The position numbers and the translations under genes were made by a program. The notes under the pieces are model-generated. The model worked only from the letters and a program-made list of their open reading frames with translations. It made no database searches and was not told the DNA's origin. Below, one piece after another: positions 35,585 to 44,345 of a stretch of DNA of 64,000 nucleotides. How positions within the stretch are numbered: position 1 is the stretch's first letter; each line of letters begins with the position of its first letter. This DNA is from Gemmatimonadota bacterium (GTDB taxonomy: Bacteria; Latescibacterota; UBA2968; GCA-2709665), in assembly GCA_028877215.1 (NCBI GenBank), contig JAPPFJ010000027.1, positions 1 to 64,000 of the forward strand, read 5' to 3'.

Positions 35585-38575
35585 TCAAAACGACGCTCCA
35601 AGAAGGAAGTACGGAACAGCGCCTTTGGGGTCGGTGAACCCGTATCCCGCGCCGGCGCGGAAGCGGAATGGGACGTAGAGGATACCGAATTCGTAGACGA
35701 ACTCGGCCCCGGCGGAAAGTAGCGGTTCCGGAGTGTGCCCCGGGGAGTCATCCCGTCCCCAGGCGTTGCCCGCGTCGGCGAAGAGCGTGAGGAAGGCCCG
35801 GTCGAAGTGCAGCAGCGGCGTTCGGATGGCGCGGTTGACCAGCGCGGCCGGCAGGCGTAACTCCAGTGACGCCGACCATGCCCGCCGCCCGGATCTCTGC
35901 GTGCTCTCGTAGCCACGCACGGGAAACAGGCGTCGCGACACGCCGCCGACCTTGTAGTACCCCCGCCCGCTGTCCGGCCCCCCCGCCGCGCCCGCGCTCG
36001 CCCTGAGCGCCAGGACGGGCGCCGCGAATCCGCCTCCCGGTAGCTTCGCGTAGGTCTTGAATTCGCCGGAGACGGCGTCGACGGATCTGTCGTCCAATGA
36101 GTCACCGGCCAGGTCGAATCGCCGCGTGATCCACGCGGAGAATGTCGCGCCCGCGGCGTTACCCATCTGAAACGAGTGCGACCTGGCAGTATTGGCCGAG
36201 AAACCCGCCGCAAATTCCCCCAGGGTGCTGTGAGGGCTGTCGTATTTCGACAGGTCCGCCGGCTGGAGATCAGAATCCAGCGCCTCCCGGTCCTCCCGCA
36301 ACAGACCGCCAGAAAGCGTGAATGAAACCGCGCTCCACGCCCTCGGGCGAGCAAGGGTTATCGACACGGACGCCAGGCGCGTTCGTTCCAGAACGAAAAC
36401 GGTGTCGGCCGGGGACTCGCTGTTCCCCTCCTTCACCCTGAGACGTTCCTCGTCCCAGTTCTGCGACAACAACAAGCCCAGCGTCGGGTTGCCGAGTCCG
36501 GCGTATCGATAAGACAGAATGCCCGTCCCCCTGCCTCCTGAGAATCCTCCCGCCGACAGAAAGCCACGCGCCGCGACGTAATATCGGTGCCGCCCAACGA
36601 GGTCAACCCCTGAGGTGCTGGCGCCGAGAGACGAACCAAGCACCCTCGTTCGGGGCGTCTTGCCGTCACCGGCGCCGGAAAGGGACAACGTCCCGATGGG
36701 TCTCCAGTAACGAGGCAGGAGCGTGGGAAACGGCGAATAGTTCCGTACCGGCCCGCCAGCGCGATTGCGAGGTTTGTCTCTAGTGGTCGCTATCTCCTCG
36801 GCGAGAGTTCCAGCCGCGGTCGGCACAGCATCCGTTATGAAGGTAGGCGCAGGATGCGCGGCAGCCGGATTGAACGGCATGCGTTCGATCTCCCAACCGT
36901 CCAAGTGATACCCCGAGAAATAGAGCCACTGCCCGGACGGATCCACACTGGGCCATGCGGCGCCGGTTCGGACGTTGGTGAGCATCACCGGAGGCGCCAC
37001 CCGACCGCTGTCGATTCTTGCCGCCAGAACGTTAAGGATGCCAGTCCGGTCGGACGACCACACCAGCCACCGGCCGTCGGCGCTCCACGCGGGTGCGAAG
37101 TCCAGCGCGCGGTCGTGCGTGACCTCGCTGACGAAGCTGCCGTTCGCGTCCAGGATGACGACGTCGTGATTCCCGCCAATCCAGCGTGTCGCCGCGATCC
37201 ATTGCCCGTCGGGCGACACCGCCGGAAACGCCCAGTCGACGCCGGCTTCCGGGTGAACCAGGGTCTCGACGGCGCCGGTTCGGGTATCGACCCGGGCCAA
37301 TCCGCTGGCGCCCTCGCCTTCCGATACCGCGACCGCCCGGTGATCGGGTCCGGCCGAAGGCGCGGTCAGACGCGCCCCATGTGTCAACCGGTCCGTCACG
37401 CCGTCCCGGGTCACCCGGTAGATGTCGCTGAACAGCCGGTATCGCCCCGAGAACTCCAACTGGTCGACGAGGATGTCGCCCCCAGCTGTGAATGCAAAGT
37501 TGTTTCCTCGAATCCGCGTGACGGTCGACCCGGGGCCGCCATCAGGCTTGGACGTTACCAGACGCGCATCCGACCGCCCATCGGAGCGAAGATAAACCAG
37601 CGCCGATCCGTCCGGCGACACCTGGGGGTGGCGGGCGTAGCGGCCGCCTTGGGTGAGCGTCTCGGGTTCGGAAACCGGTCCGAATCCTGCCAAGCGCGTA
37701 TTCAGCGCGAATGCCGAATCACGCCACGCCTTCGACCATTCGGTCCACTCGTTCGACAGGTTGACGCCAAAGGTTTGCCTTCCGGCTGCATCCAGGCGAA
37801 AAGGTATCCATTGGTCTTCAACCGCCTTGACAAATGCCGCCATCCGGTCCCGGCCGTACTTGCGCATGAGGTGTTCGAAGAATCGCGAACCGTACGCATA
37901 CACCCGTGTTCCGAGTGGCCACTGCGGCGACCATCCCCCCGCCTGTCCGATGCTCTCGAAACGACCCTCCAGGGCTGCCGTTCGAAGGACCATATCGTGG
38001 TAGGTTCCCATGACGCGGCCCTCGCCGGTCAGCGCGGACTCGTACCAGGTGGCGATGCCCTCGATCACCCACCGCGGCGTTGTATCAGCGGCGAAACTCC
38101 AGAATGGAACCGGAGTCCGTCCGAATATCGTCCTGAAGCTGTAGCGGCCGGGCCGGTCGATGTGAAAGATATGCGTCAGTTCGTGAACGATCAGAAGTTC
38201 GAGCCAGTCATCGGCAAAGGCGAGACTGTACATGTCGACTGGCGTCCGCGCGAACAAGACGATGCGGTTCGAGGGAAACGTGGTCGCGTAACCGTTGGAG
38301 ATGTCCGTGTGGTCGGTAATAACGAGATCTATGGTTCCCTGCGGCCCGCGGACGAAGAGTTCGGAAAGCCGGGCGTGGGCCCACTCCGCGCGATCGGCTG
38401 CCTGGCGGGCCAGGTCTTCCAGGCGCTCAGGGAAGGTAACGCGGAAGTGTTCTGTCTCGAGCGTACGCCACGATTCGTCCGGCGGCACCTGTTGCGCGTG
38501 CGAGGGCGATGCGCAGAATGTGACGAGCGCAAGCAGTGCCGGTACGACAATCCTTGGAATAGAAATTCTCGTCAT
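35585..38575 (-). CDS. Secreted gluzincin-like peptidase with propeller and C-terminal beta-barrel
   Basis: 996 residues. The signal peptide ends near SHAQ (residue 28). A metallopeptidase domain has HELTH (H131, E132, H135) and a downstream Glu in WVIEGIATWYE, the gluzincin ligand pattern (peptidase MA-like). Next come TolB-type WD40-like repeats (SPDGSALVYLRSDGR, SPDGQWIAATRWIGG, SADGRWLVWSSDRTG). The last ~350 residues are Gly-rich alternating strands ending in FLLGASF with a terminal Phe, as in outer-membrane barrels. This suggests a surface peptidase tethered by its own barrel. The fold of the last part is inferred from pattern only. Confidence 0.75.
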   Translation of the reverse strand: MTRISIPRIVVPALLALVTFCASPSHAQQVPPDESWRTLETEHFRVTFPERLEDLARQAADRAEWAHARLSELFVRGPQGTIDLVITDHTDISNGYATTFPSNRIVLFARTPVDMYSLAFADDWLELLIVHELTHIFHIDRPGRYSFRTIFGRTPVPFWSFAADTTPRWVIEGIATWYESALTGEGRVMGTYHDMVLRTAALEGRFESIGQAGGWSPQWPLGTRVYAYGSRFFEHLMRKYGRDRMAAFVKAVEDQWIPFRLDAAGRQTFGVNLSNEWTEWSKAWRDSAFALNTRLAGFGPVSEPETLTQGGRYARHPQVSPDGSALVYLRSDGRSDARLVTSKPDGGPGSTVTRIRGNNFAFTAGGDILVDQLEFSGRYRLFSDIYRVTRDGVTDRLTHGARLTAPSAGPDHRAVAVSEGEGASGLARVDTRTGAVETLVHPEAGVDWAFPAVSPDGQWIAATRWIGGNHDVVILDANGSFVSEVTHDRALDFAPAWSADGRWLVWSSDRTGILNVLAARIDSGRVAPPVMLTNVRTGAAWPSVDPSGQWLYFSGYHLDGWEIERMPFNPAAAHPAPTFITDAVPTAAGTLAEEIATTRDKPRNRAGGPVRNYSPFPTLLPRYWRPIGTLSLSGAGDGKTPRTRVLGSSLGASTSGVDLVGRHRYYVAARGFLSAGGFSGGRGTGILSYRYAGLGNPTLGLLLSQNWDEERLRVKEGNSESPADTVFVLERTRLASVSITLARPRAWSAVSFTLSGGLLREDREALDSDLQPADLSKYDSPHSTLGEFAAGFSANTARSHSFQMGNAAGATFSAWITRRFDLAGDSLDDRSVDAVSGEFKTYAKLPGGGFAAPVLALRASAGAAGGPDSGRGYYKVGGVSRRLFPVRGYESTQRSGRRAWSASLELRLPAALVNRAIRTPLLHFDRAFLTLFADAGNAWGRDDSPGHTPEPLLSAGAEFVYEFGILYVPFRFRAGAGYGFTDPKGAVPYFLLGASF

Positions 38576-38796
38576 AGCGGTTCTTCTACGGATGTATGTA
38601 TGGCGTGACGTCGCGGGTTCGATTTGCTAAGCGGCAAAAGAACAGGTCCCGGACAAGGCGAACCCCGTTCAAAGGCTCGATCACCCCCCACCGGCGCGCC
38701 CGCGGGCTGGCGCCCTTGGCTTGCCGACTCCCCCTCAAGGGGGGAGTGATACGCGATGTTACGGCGCGCTCGAAGAGTAGAACGCGAACCCGCTGT
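38576..38796. other. Gap with hairpin between MFS and peptidase genes
   Basis: No gene. ACTCCCCC and GGGGGAGT form a hairpin at 38727-38747, which may end the minus-strand MFS transcript although no T run follows. A second G/C-rich palindromic stretch (GGCGCGCCCGCGGG) lies just before it. Confidence 0.45.
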
Positions 38797-40065
38797 TCAG
38801 CTTTCCACGTTACCCCGGGTATCCTCTTCCTCCGGCCTGGCTTCGTGGAGAGCGCCGAAGCGGCGAAGGCCGGGAACGCCGGTTGCAGTTCCGATAACCA
38901 CGAGGAGGGTGCCGATTCCGCCGCTGACCACTGAGACGACCGGTCCGAACCAGTGGGCGACAAGGCCGGATTCCATACCGCCCAGTTCATTGGAAGCGCC
39001 GATGAAAACGTAGTTCACGGCCAGCACGCGGCCGCGCATCCGGTTGGTGGTGAGCAGCTGGACGAGCGTGTGGCGGACGACCATGCTGACGTTGTCGAAG
39101 GCACCGGTAAGGAACAGCATGGCCAGGGAGAGCCAGAAGGATTGAGAGAAGCCGAAGACGATGGTGGCCGCGCCGAATCCGGCCACGGCGAACAGGAGGT
39201 TTCGTCCCGCGCGCCGCATCGGCGGCAGGTAGGCCAGGAGGATCGCCATGCAGAAGGCGCCGACGCCCGGGGCGGCCCGAAGCCATCCGAAGCCCTGAGG
39301 GCCAACGCGAAGAATATCCTCTGCATAGATGGGAAGCAGGTAGACCGCGCCGCCAAGCAGCACAGCGAACATGTCCAGGGCCATCAGGGAGAGGATGAGG
39401 CGGGTGCGCCAGACGTAGCGAATGCCCGCCAGCAGGGTGGTGAGCGAAGCGGGCTCCGCCTTTTCGGGTTCCGCACGGAAGTCCACCCGCGTGAGCAGAA
39501 CCACGAAAACCAGGGTGCTCACCGCGCTGAGCGCATAGGCGGCGGGAACGCTGTACATGACGACGAAGCCGCCCATGGCAGGGCCGATCACCCAGGCCAT
39601 CTGCATCAGGCTGGTGTTCCAGGTCACTGCGATGGGGAAGACGTCCCGCGGGACGAGCAGCGGCACCAGGGCGGTTCTGGCCGGGCGCCCCAGGCACGTG
39701 GTGGTGGCATCCAGCGCCAGGAGAGCATACATCAGCAGGATCGGCCCCTCGCCGAGCGAGAGCGCAAGGAGTCCGAGCGACGTCAGGGTCGTGCCCAGCA
39801 TGCTGAGGACAACAACCCTGCGACGGTCGAATCTGTCCGCCAGGAAGCCTGCCGGAAGGGCCAGGACGATCGTCGGAACGGCCTGCGCGAGACCGACCAG
39901 CCCGAGGGAAAGCGCCTGGCCGGTCCGCTGGTAGATCTCCCAGCCGATCGCGATGCTCTGGATCTGGTTTCCAACAATGGCGAAGAACCAGCCCAGGATG
40001 TATCGCCGGTAGTTCGCGATGCGGAATGCCGCGTAGGGATCGTGCTTCCCGGATGCGGGGATCGG
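38797..40065 (-). CDS. MFS exporter (EntS/MFS_3-like) without a canonical start codon
   Basis: A major-facilitator transporter. The first ATG (39801) would delete the first two membrane helices. Conserved sequence continues upstream in the same frame: YAAFRIANYRRYILGWFF, then GLVGLAQAVPTIVLALPAG and FLADRFDRRRVVVLS, the family's TM2-TM3 loop. That frame runs back to the TAG of the ion-channel gene with no ATG, GTG or TTG. The only start-like codon with a good ribosome site (GGGAGGA) is ATC at 40062. Options are an AUC start, TAG readthrough from the channel gene, a start lost by mutation, or a sequence error. Full length would be about 422 residues. Confidence 0.8.
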   Translation of the reverse strand, partial: PIPASGKHDPYAAFRIANYRRYILGWFFAIVGNQIQSIAIGWEIYQRTGQALSLGLVGLAQAVPTIVLALPAGFLADRFDRRRVVVLSMLGTTLTSLGLLALSLGEGPILLMYALLALDATTTCLGRPARTALVPLLVPRDVFPIAVTWNTSLMQMAWVIGPAMGGFVVMYSVPAAYALSAVSTLVFVVLLTRVDFRAEPEKAEPASLTTLLAGIRYVWRTRLILSLMALDMFAVLLGGAVYLLPIYAEDILRVGPQGFGWLRAAPGVGAFCMAILLAYLPPMRRAGRNLLFAVAGFGAATIVFGFSQSFWLSLAMLFLTGAFDNVSMVVRHTLVQLLTTNRMRGRVLAVNYVFIGASNELGGMESGLVAHWFGPVVSVVSGGIGTLLVVIGTATGVPGLRRFGALHEARPEEEDTRGNVES

Positions 40066-41430
40066 CTATTCCTCCCGTCCCGTGACGGCGTCCCGGATCT
40101 CCTGAACGCTTCCTTCCAGCCGGTCCAGGCGCTGGTTTGTCGCCTCGACGTCTTTCCGGATCTTCGTAACGATCGCGGTCTGCTCGTCGAGTTCCTCGGC
40201 TTGTATGGATTCCTCTTCCTTGACCAGAATGCTCGTCAACGTCGCGGTGAAGACACCCACCAGAACCATTCCGGTGATCACCAGAAAAACCGTGAGGATT
40301 CTGCCGGATGCGGTCTCGGGGTTGTGGATGTCGGCGTATCCGCCGGTGACGAGCGTGGTAAAGCTCCACCAGAGGCTCTGCCAGAATCCTGAGCCCGACT
40401 CCATGTGTTCCAGAAACATGAACACGACGGCGCCGAACACGAGGGACAGGAGGCCGTAAAGCAGGGACCTTTTGAGCAGACGTACGTCCAGCGTGGTGCT
40501 GAGGTGGTCCATGCCTCGCCAGAAGAACAGGCCGATACGCATCAGCCGCAGCGCCCGCAAGATCCGCACGGCCCGCAGCAGACGCCCCAGACGCACGACG
40601 CCGAGGTCGCCGGAGGCCGCGATAACCTGCACCGGAGGAAGCGGAATCGACGTGATGAAGTCGATCCAGTTGTTCTTCCAGTACCATCTTTTGGAAGCGG
40701 CAAGCCTGTGTTCGAAGATAAAGTTGGCCATGAAAATAGCGCAGCAAACCACGTCGATGATCCAGAAGATCCAGAGCGTACCCACCGAGAAATGCGGGTG
40801 TACTTCCACAACGGGGTTCTTGTATTTTCCCCCGCCATCGACGATGTCCACCCCTGTCAGTTTTCCTCCGGTGACGTGCCCGGAAACGAGCGCGCCGGAT
40901 CCGGCGTTGTCCACGATGTGAATGTTAACGCGCTCGTACCCGGCGCCCTGTTTCTGTATGACGATTTTGCTGATCTTCCCCTCTTTGACTTCCGCCGTTG
41001 CAGTCGCGCCGCCGCCGTTCGCGCCGATACCGAGCAAGTCCACGACAAGAATCGAGATTAGAAACAGGATGAGGAAGAAGATGATGATGTCCTTCAGATG
41101 AACGTTCCGGACGCTTCCGAGCTTGTCGGCCTGCCGGTCCATCAGGTGTTTCTTCTGGAAGGCCTGGTCGATGACCCTGGCCTTGTCCTCCAGTGTCTGT
41201 TTTTCCTCGTTCAACGTCGAGATTCGCGAATCGGCCGCGTCCAGATCCAGTTCGTAGCGGCCGTGCTTCTTTTTCAGAGCAACCGTGTCCGCACTTTCGG
41301 CCAGGCGTCTGATTTTTTCTTCTTCCACGGCCAATTGCTCGTTGACGCTCTCGATTTCCCTCGCGACCACGTCCTTCATCACCCTGATACGGTCGAGGGA
41401 ACACGATTCGATTCGCTTTAGATTTGCCAT
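40066..41430 (-). CDS. Voltage-gated channel with odd filter and S1-S2 insertion
   Basis: 454 residues. A cytoplasmic coiled coil (about 20-95) precedes S1 (DIIIFFLILFLISILVV). An extracellular insertion of about 75 residues, Gly-rich with beta-repeat character (ISKIVIQKQGAGYERVNI region), lies before S2. S4 carries regularly spaced Arg (RLGRLLRAVRILRALRLMRI). The pore helix leads into TTLVTGGYADI (Tyr365), where K+ channels have TVGYGD, so the filter is TGGYAD. S6 is followed by another coiled coil to the C-terminus. It is probably a cation channel, but K+ selectivity is uncertain. AAGGG lies 6 bases before the ATG. The MFS gene follows immediately in the same frame. Confidence 0.82.
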   Translation of the reverse strand: MANLKRIESCSLDRIRVMKDVVAREIESVNEQLAVEEEKIRRLAESADTVALKKKHGRYELDLDAADSRISTLNEEKQTLEDKARVIDQAFQKKHLMDRQADKLGSVRNVHLKDIIIFFLILFLISILVVDLLGIGANGGGATATAEVKEGKISKIVIQKQGAGYERVNIHIVDNAGSGALVSGHVTGGKLTGVDIVDGGGKYKNPVVEVHPHFSVGTLWIFWIIDVVCCAIFMANFIFEHRLAASKRWYWKNNWIDFITSIPLPPVQVIAASGDLGVVRLGRLLRAVRILRALRLMRIGLFFWRGMDHLSTTLDVRLLKRSLLYGLLSLVFGAVVFMFLEHMESGSGFWQSLWWSFTTLVTGGYADIHNPETASGRILTVFLVITGMVLVGVFTATLTSILVKEEESIQAEELDEQTAIVTKIRKDVEATNQRLDRLEGSVQEIRDAVTGREE

Positions 41431-41518
41431 CGCTGCCCTTGCAAATTCAGGTTGAGTATGAAATCGCTGCTGTCCAAGACTGAAACCGACCTGGGACCGG
41501 TCGGGTTGGCGTTCCCGG

Positions 41519-41667
41519 GAGCGAGGGCATCCTGCCCTCGACGGCTAATCCGGGAGGCTCTGGCGCCTTCATCTTCAATATGAAATCGGATCCAAATGAG
41601 ACATTTAGCCATTGATTCGGGCATTGATGGGTCACACGATGTTCGAGGGCAGGATGCCCTCGCTCCG
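41519..41667. repeat. Inverted REP-like pair
   Basis: GCGAGGGCATCCTGCCCTCG (about 41520) and its inverse CGAGGGCAGGATGCCCTCGC (about 41643) are perfect inverted copies about 100 bp apart. Each is itself palindromic (GAGGGCA/TGCCCTC). No gene occurs from 41431 to 41945. Confidence 0.7.
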
Positions 41668-41945
41668 GATATTCATCAATCGTGCCGTGACAGAGTGCAG
41701 ACTGCCTGCGGTCGTCTGCAGCTTTACGCCGTGCGCGCATCGTATTGCACTCTCATCGAAACCCCTCGCCGTTACCGCTCACTATTTGCGAAGGTGAAAA
41801 TAAGAAAGTCGCCTATTCGCGATATAGGCCAAATATGCAGATAATGTAATAAAGAAGCACGAGCAAGAAAAGAACTGGCTTGTCTCTTGCAAGCCAGTTC
41901 AGGTTAGACGGCGTGGCTGGAAGGATGTTGTCAAAACTGCAACCC

Positions 41946-42125
41946 TCATCCGCCCCTCTGTGCAAGGAACCGCGCCAGTGCGCCCGGCCGTCGCGCCACC
42001 GGCTTGAGCGTTTGCCTTGGCGCTACAGATGGCACCAGGATCCCACGCCGTCGAAGTTCATCCAGCCGCTCGTCGATCGACTGCTGTTTGTGACGCCGAA
42101 TTCTCCGGATATCTTCCACGGGCAT
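41946..42125 (-). CDS. Small antitoxin-like protein (59 aa or longer)
   Basis: From ATG 42125 the product begins MPVEDIRRIRRHKQQSID, is strongly basic and ends VARRPGALARFLAQRGG, a tail like those of small antitoxins of PIN toxins. GGAGGA abuts this ATG, so GTG at 42119 or a longer form from GTG at 42212 is also possible. The first part is duplicated at 44060-44230, on the other side of the DUF4276/ATPase pair. No toxin gene follows it. It may be a remnant antitoxin or a small partner of the cassette. Confidence 0.5.
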   Translation of the reverse strand: MPVEDIRRIRRHKQQSIDERLDELRRRGILVPSVAPRQTLKPVARRPGALARFLAQRGG

Positions 42126-42206
42126 TCCTCCTTGTCCTGTCAAACGCATCGTGTAATGCCATCGAATCGTGTAACCATGGGTTCTGCAGCGTTCAGCCGG
42201 CCCTGC
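42062..42206 (-). repeat. Direct repeat flanking the DUF4276/AAA cassette, left copy
   Basis: About 145 bp here is roughly 80% identical to 44090-44234 in the same orientation. Both copies encode the same small-protein N-terminus (PAERCRT, MRLTG, GGMPV, DDIRR/EDIRR, RRHKQQSI). The repeats bracket the two-gene cassette, as if it had been inserted within or duplicated with such a gene. Confidence 0.75.
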
Positions 42207-42255
42207 CGACACTTGATGTCATTTCTTGTTGGTTTAATGTAGGCCGGGCCAGTAA

Positions 42256-42852
42256 TCAAGAAGCTCTCAGCCGGTCCAGCAGACTCTTTGCGTGCGGGCA
42301 TACACCTTCGACGATTGCCGGGTCTATTCTTGCCAGGAGTTCAGAAGCGACTCTCCCCTTGGAATAAGGCTTTGGGCACCGAGCGGTAGCATTTTCCAGC
42401 ACATCGAAAACCGTCTCCTTTGGTACTTCTTCCAACCGAGGCCATTGCCTTATCGCGTCTGCCTTGAACCGCTCACCAAAGTACTTCTGCAGTGCATTTC
42501 GGTCGGCCAGTAACCACGATTCCATGACCTGGACCATCAGGAATGCCTGATCATCGCCAGCAGCAGCAGGTTTATTCCAACGGTCGTGCGTATGCAGGTG
42601 CTGCCAGACTGAGTGTGCCGCTGAAACCGGCCCTTCGCTGTCAACCAGGAGGATTGGGAACGTACCACCTTGCGAATCGCCGAGTGCCGTGACAAAGCGG
42701 TTAAACGTCTGTTGACGCGTGCCTCCACGCACAACCTTCGGCATGCGGCCTGGCAGACCAGCATTTGTGAGAAATGCCTTCCAGCCCTGGCGAAACTCCG
42801 CCCCCAGACGCCGATTGTCTCCGCCACCCTCTATGTAAAGTACCGCACTCAC
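42256..42852 (-). CDS. DUF4276 TOPRIM-like protein, partner of AAA ATPase
   Basis: 198 residues of the DUF4276 type. It has LYIEGGGDNRRL (acidic residue before a Gly-rich turn), LLVDSEGP (acidic DxE) and MVQVMESWLLAD, the acid pattern of TOPRIM/OLD-like nucleases. GTG start at 42852 overlaps the ATPase stop by 4 nt. AAA plus TOPRIM-like pairs (OLD-family and PARIS-like systems) act in phage defence; DUF4276 pairs with such ATPases widely. Nuclease activity here is inferred. Confidence 0.8.
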   Translation of the reverse strand: MSAVLYIEGGGDNRRLGAEFRQGWKAFLTNAGLPGRMPKVVRGGTRQQTFNRFVTALGDSQGGTFPILLVDSEGPVSAAHSVWQHLHTHDRWNKPAAAGDDQAFLMVQVMESWLLADRNALQKYFGERFKADAIRQWPRLEEVPKETVFDVLENATARCPKPYSKGRVASELLARIDPAIVEGVCPHAKSLLDRLRAS

Positions 42853-44066
42853 CAGCGATTCCCACCGATTTGTCCGGAACTCCAGAGATTACCCAGTGTG
42901 TAATCCTTCAGCCAATTGGCGAGATCGCCTTTGTCGAGCCGACGCATCTCCGTCTGTCCGTCGTGCTTTTCGCAAACGATCACATACTCGGGGGTGTCGG
43001 TCAGCGCATCTACCAGGGTGTCGGAATGTGTCGTTACGATCAACTGACTACGTTCTGACGCTGAGACAAGCAATTCGGCCACCGTCGGCAAAAGGTCCGG
43101 GTGAAGGCCCAGTTCCGGCTCCTCGATCACGACCAACGGCGGCGGTTCGGGATGCAGCAAAATCGCGAGCAGGCAGAGGTAACGCAACGTGCCGTCGGAA
43201 AGGCGCGTGGCAGGAATCGTTCGATTACCAGCTTCTTCCAGGAACAACCCAACGGTTCCGCTGGCTACCGGACAGATTATGTCGACGATACCGTCGAAGA
43301 GTTTCCTCAAAGCTGTGACGACTTGCCTTTTGTTCTCACCATGAAAGTGCGACAACACAAGCGCGAGGTTTGCGCCGCCCTCATCCAGAAAATCGGCGCG
43401 GTCATGGGCGCTCTGGTTCCTGCGGCACGCTATTGAAGGACCGAGAAACCAATCGCGGTAAAGACGAAGTTGTCCGTATTGTTCCTTCAGATGCCACAGA
43501 ATCAGATACTCAGGACTTGCAAAGTGAACTAGAGAATGTTCCGGGTGATAGTGGCTTTGAAAACCTATACTCCGGCTTCCTCTTACAATGGCTTGCGGTG
43601 GTTCCGCCGGGGCTGCCGAATAATGGGTCGTCGACCTGTCAGCTGACAAATCGATGTCCGGCCTTTCCTGTCTGGGCGGACGATAGTAGGACAGCGGGGG
43701 ACGTGACTGCAAATGGCCTCCCAAGGGTTCGACCTGCTCGTCAATCATTTCGGGACGATCGTTTCGGTGGCCAAGTGTCAGCAAGTGGCGAACCATACCG
43801 GCAGGTTGAAAATCAACAGACGCCTCCAGTGTAAATGAGTCCGGCGCATCCGGACCGCGCCATAACCATTCCCGTACGCCGCCCGTGCGCGAGATCGGAT
43901 CCGTTATGCCATTTGGCGCGGCCTTTAGTAGCGCAACTGCCTCCAGTAAGTTCGACTTTCCCGAACCGTTCGGCCCGATGAGGACGTTCAGCGGTTTCAT
44001 GGACAGGTCGACGCCATCGGGTCCGAAGGACAGCAGTCCGGCCACCTTCAATCTATGAATCAACAT
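42849..44066 (-). CDS. AAA_21/OLD-like ABC-type ATPase
   Basis: 405 residues. Walker A is GPNGSGKSN (about 32-40), the ABC-type signature is RLSDGTLRYL, Walker B is LVVIEEPELGLHP, and the switch region is TTHSDTLVDAL. The RecF/SMC-like head with a short insertion is typical of the ATPase half of two-gene OLD-type defence modules. It overlaps DUF4276 downstream and a small frame upstream (ATG of this gene lies in the stop region of 44060-44230), so three frames are coupled. Flanked by direct repeats. Confidence 0.87.
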   Translation of the reverse strand: MLIHRLKVAGLLSFGPDGVDLSMKPLNVLIGPNGSGKSNLLEAVALLKAAPNGITDPISRTGGVREWLWRGPDAPDSFTLEASVDFQPAGMVRHLLTLGHRNDRPEMIDEQVEPLGGHLQSRPPLSYYRPPRQERPDIDLSADRSTTHYSAAPAEPPQAIVRGSRSIGFQSHYHPEHSLVHFASPEYLILWHLKEQYGQLRLYRDWFLGPSIACRRNQSAHDRADFLDEGGANLALVLSHFHGENKRQVVTALRKLFDGIVDIICPVASGTVGLFLEEAGNRTIPATRLSDGTLRYLCLLAILLHPEPPPLVVIEEPELGLHPDLLPTVAELLVSASERSQLIVTTHSDTLVDALTDTPEYVIVCEKHDGQTEMRRLDKGDLANWLKDYTLGNLWSSGQIGGNRW

Positions 44067-44230
44067 ATCGCTTCCTCATACATGCGCGCTTCAATCGACT
44101 GCTGTTTGTGACGACGGAATCTCCGGATATCATCCACGGGCATTCCTCCGTGTCCTGTCAAGCGCATCTTGAAATGTCGTCGAGTCGTGTAGCCAAGGGT
44201 TCGACAGCGTTCAGCAGGACCTGCCGACAT
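44060..44230 (-). CDS. Short frame coupled to the AAA gene, paralogue of 41946-42125
   Basis: A 56-codon frame whose N-terminal part matches the small antitoxin-like protein (GGMPVDDIRRFRRHKQQSI). It then diverges (EARMYEEAIC) and stops inside the first codons of the ATPase gene. A shorter start at ATG 44143 gives 27 residues. It may be a truncated paralogue, an antitoxin-like partner, or a leader that couples translation to the ATPase. Confidence 0.4.
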   Translation of the reverse strand: MSAGPAERCRTLGYTTRRHFKMRLTGHGGMPVDDIRRFRRHKQQSIEARMYEEAIC

Positions 44231-44234
44231 TGCG
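44090..44234 (-). repeat. Direct repeat flanking the DUF4276/AAA cassette, right copy
   Basis: Second copy of the ~145-bp unit at 42062-42206, same orientation. The core GACTGCTGTTTGTGACG and the segment CACGGGCATTCCTCC are identical in both. Confidence 0.75.
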
Positions 44235-44345
44235 TCGCCTTTGGCGTGTCAAACCAGAAGCGCCTCCAGGCAGCTCCGCTGTAATGCCGTATAAAATGTC
44301 GGCAGCTAGAATTATTAGCCGACATTTGTTGTCATTTGGACAGAC

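Noticed and set aside
36854..38608. 584-codon plus-strand frame
   Set aside because: Antisense shadow of the peptidase/propeller gene; low-complexity Arg/Pro-rich translation with no motif.
38953..40392. 479-codon plus-strand frame and 586-codon minus-strand frame (38987-40747)
   Set aside because: Both overlap the MFS and channel genes in other frames; translations are rich in Arg/Gly/Pro/Gln without domains.
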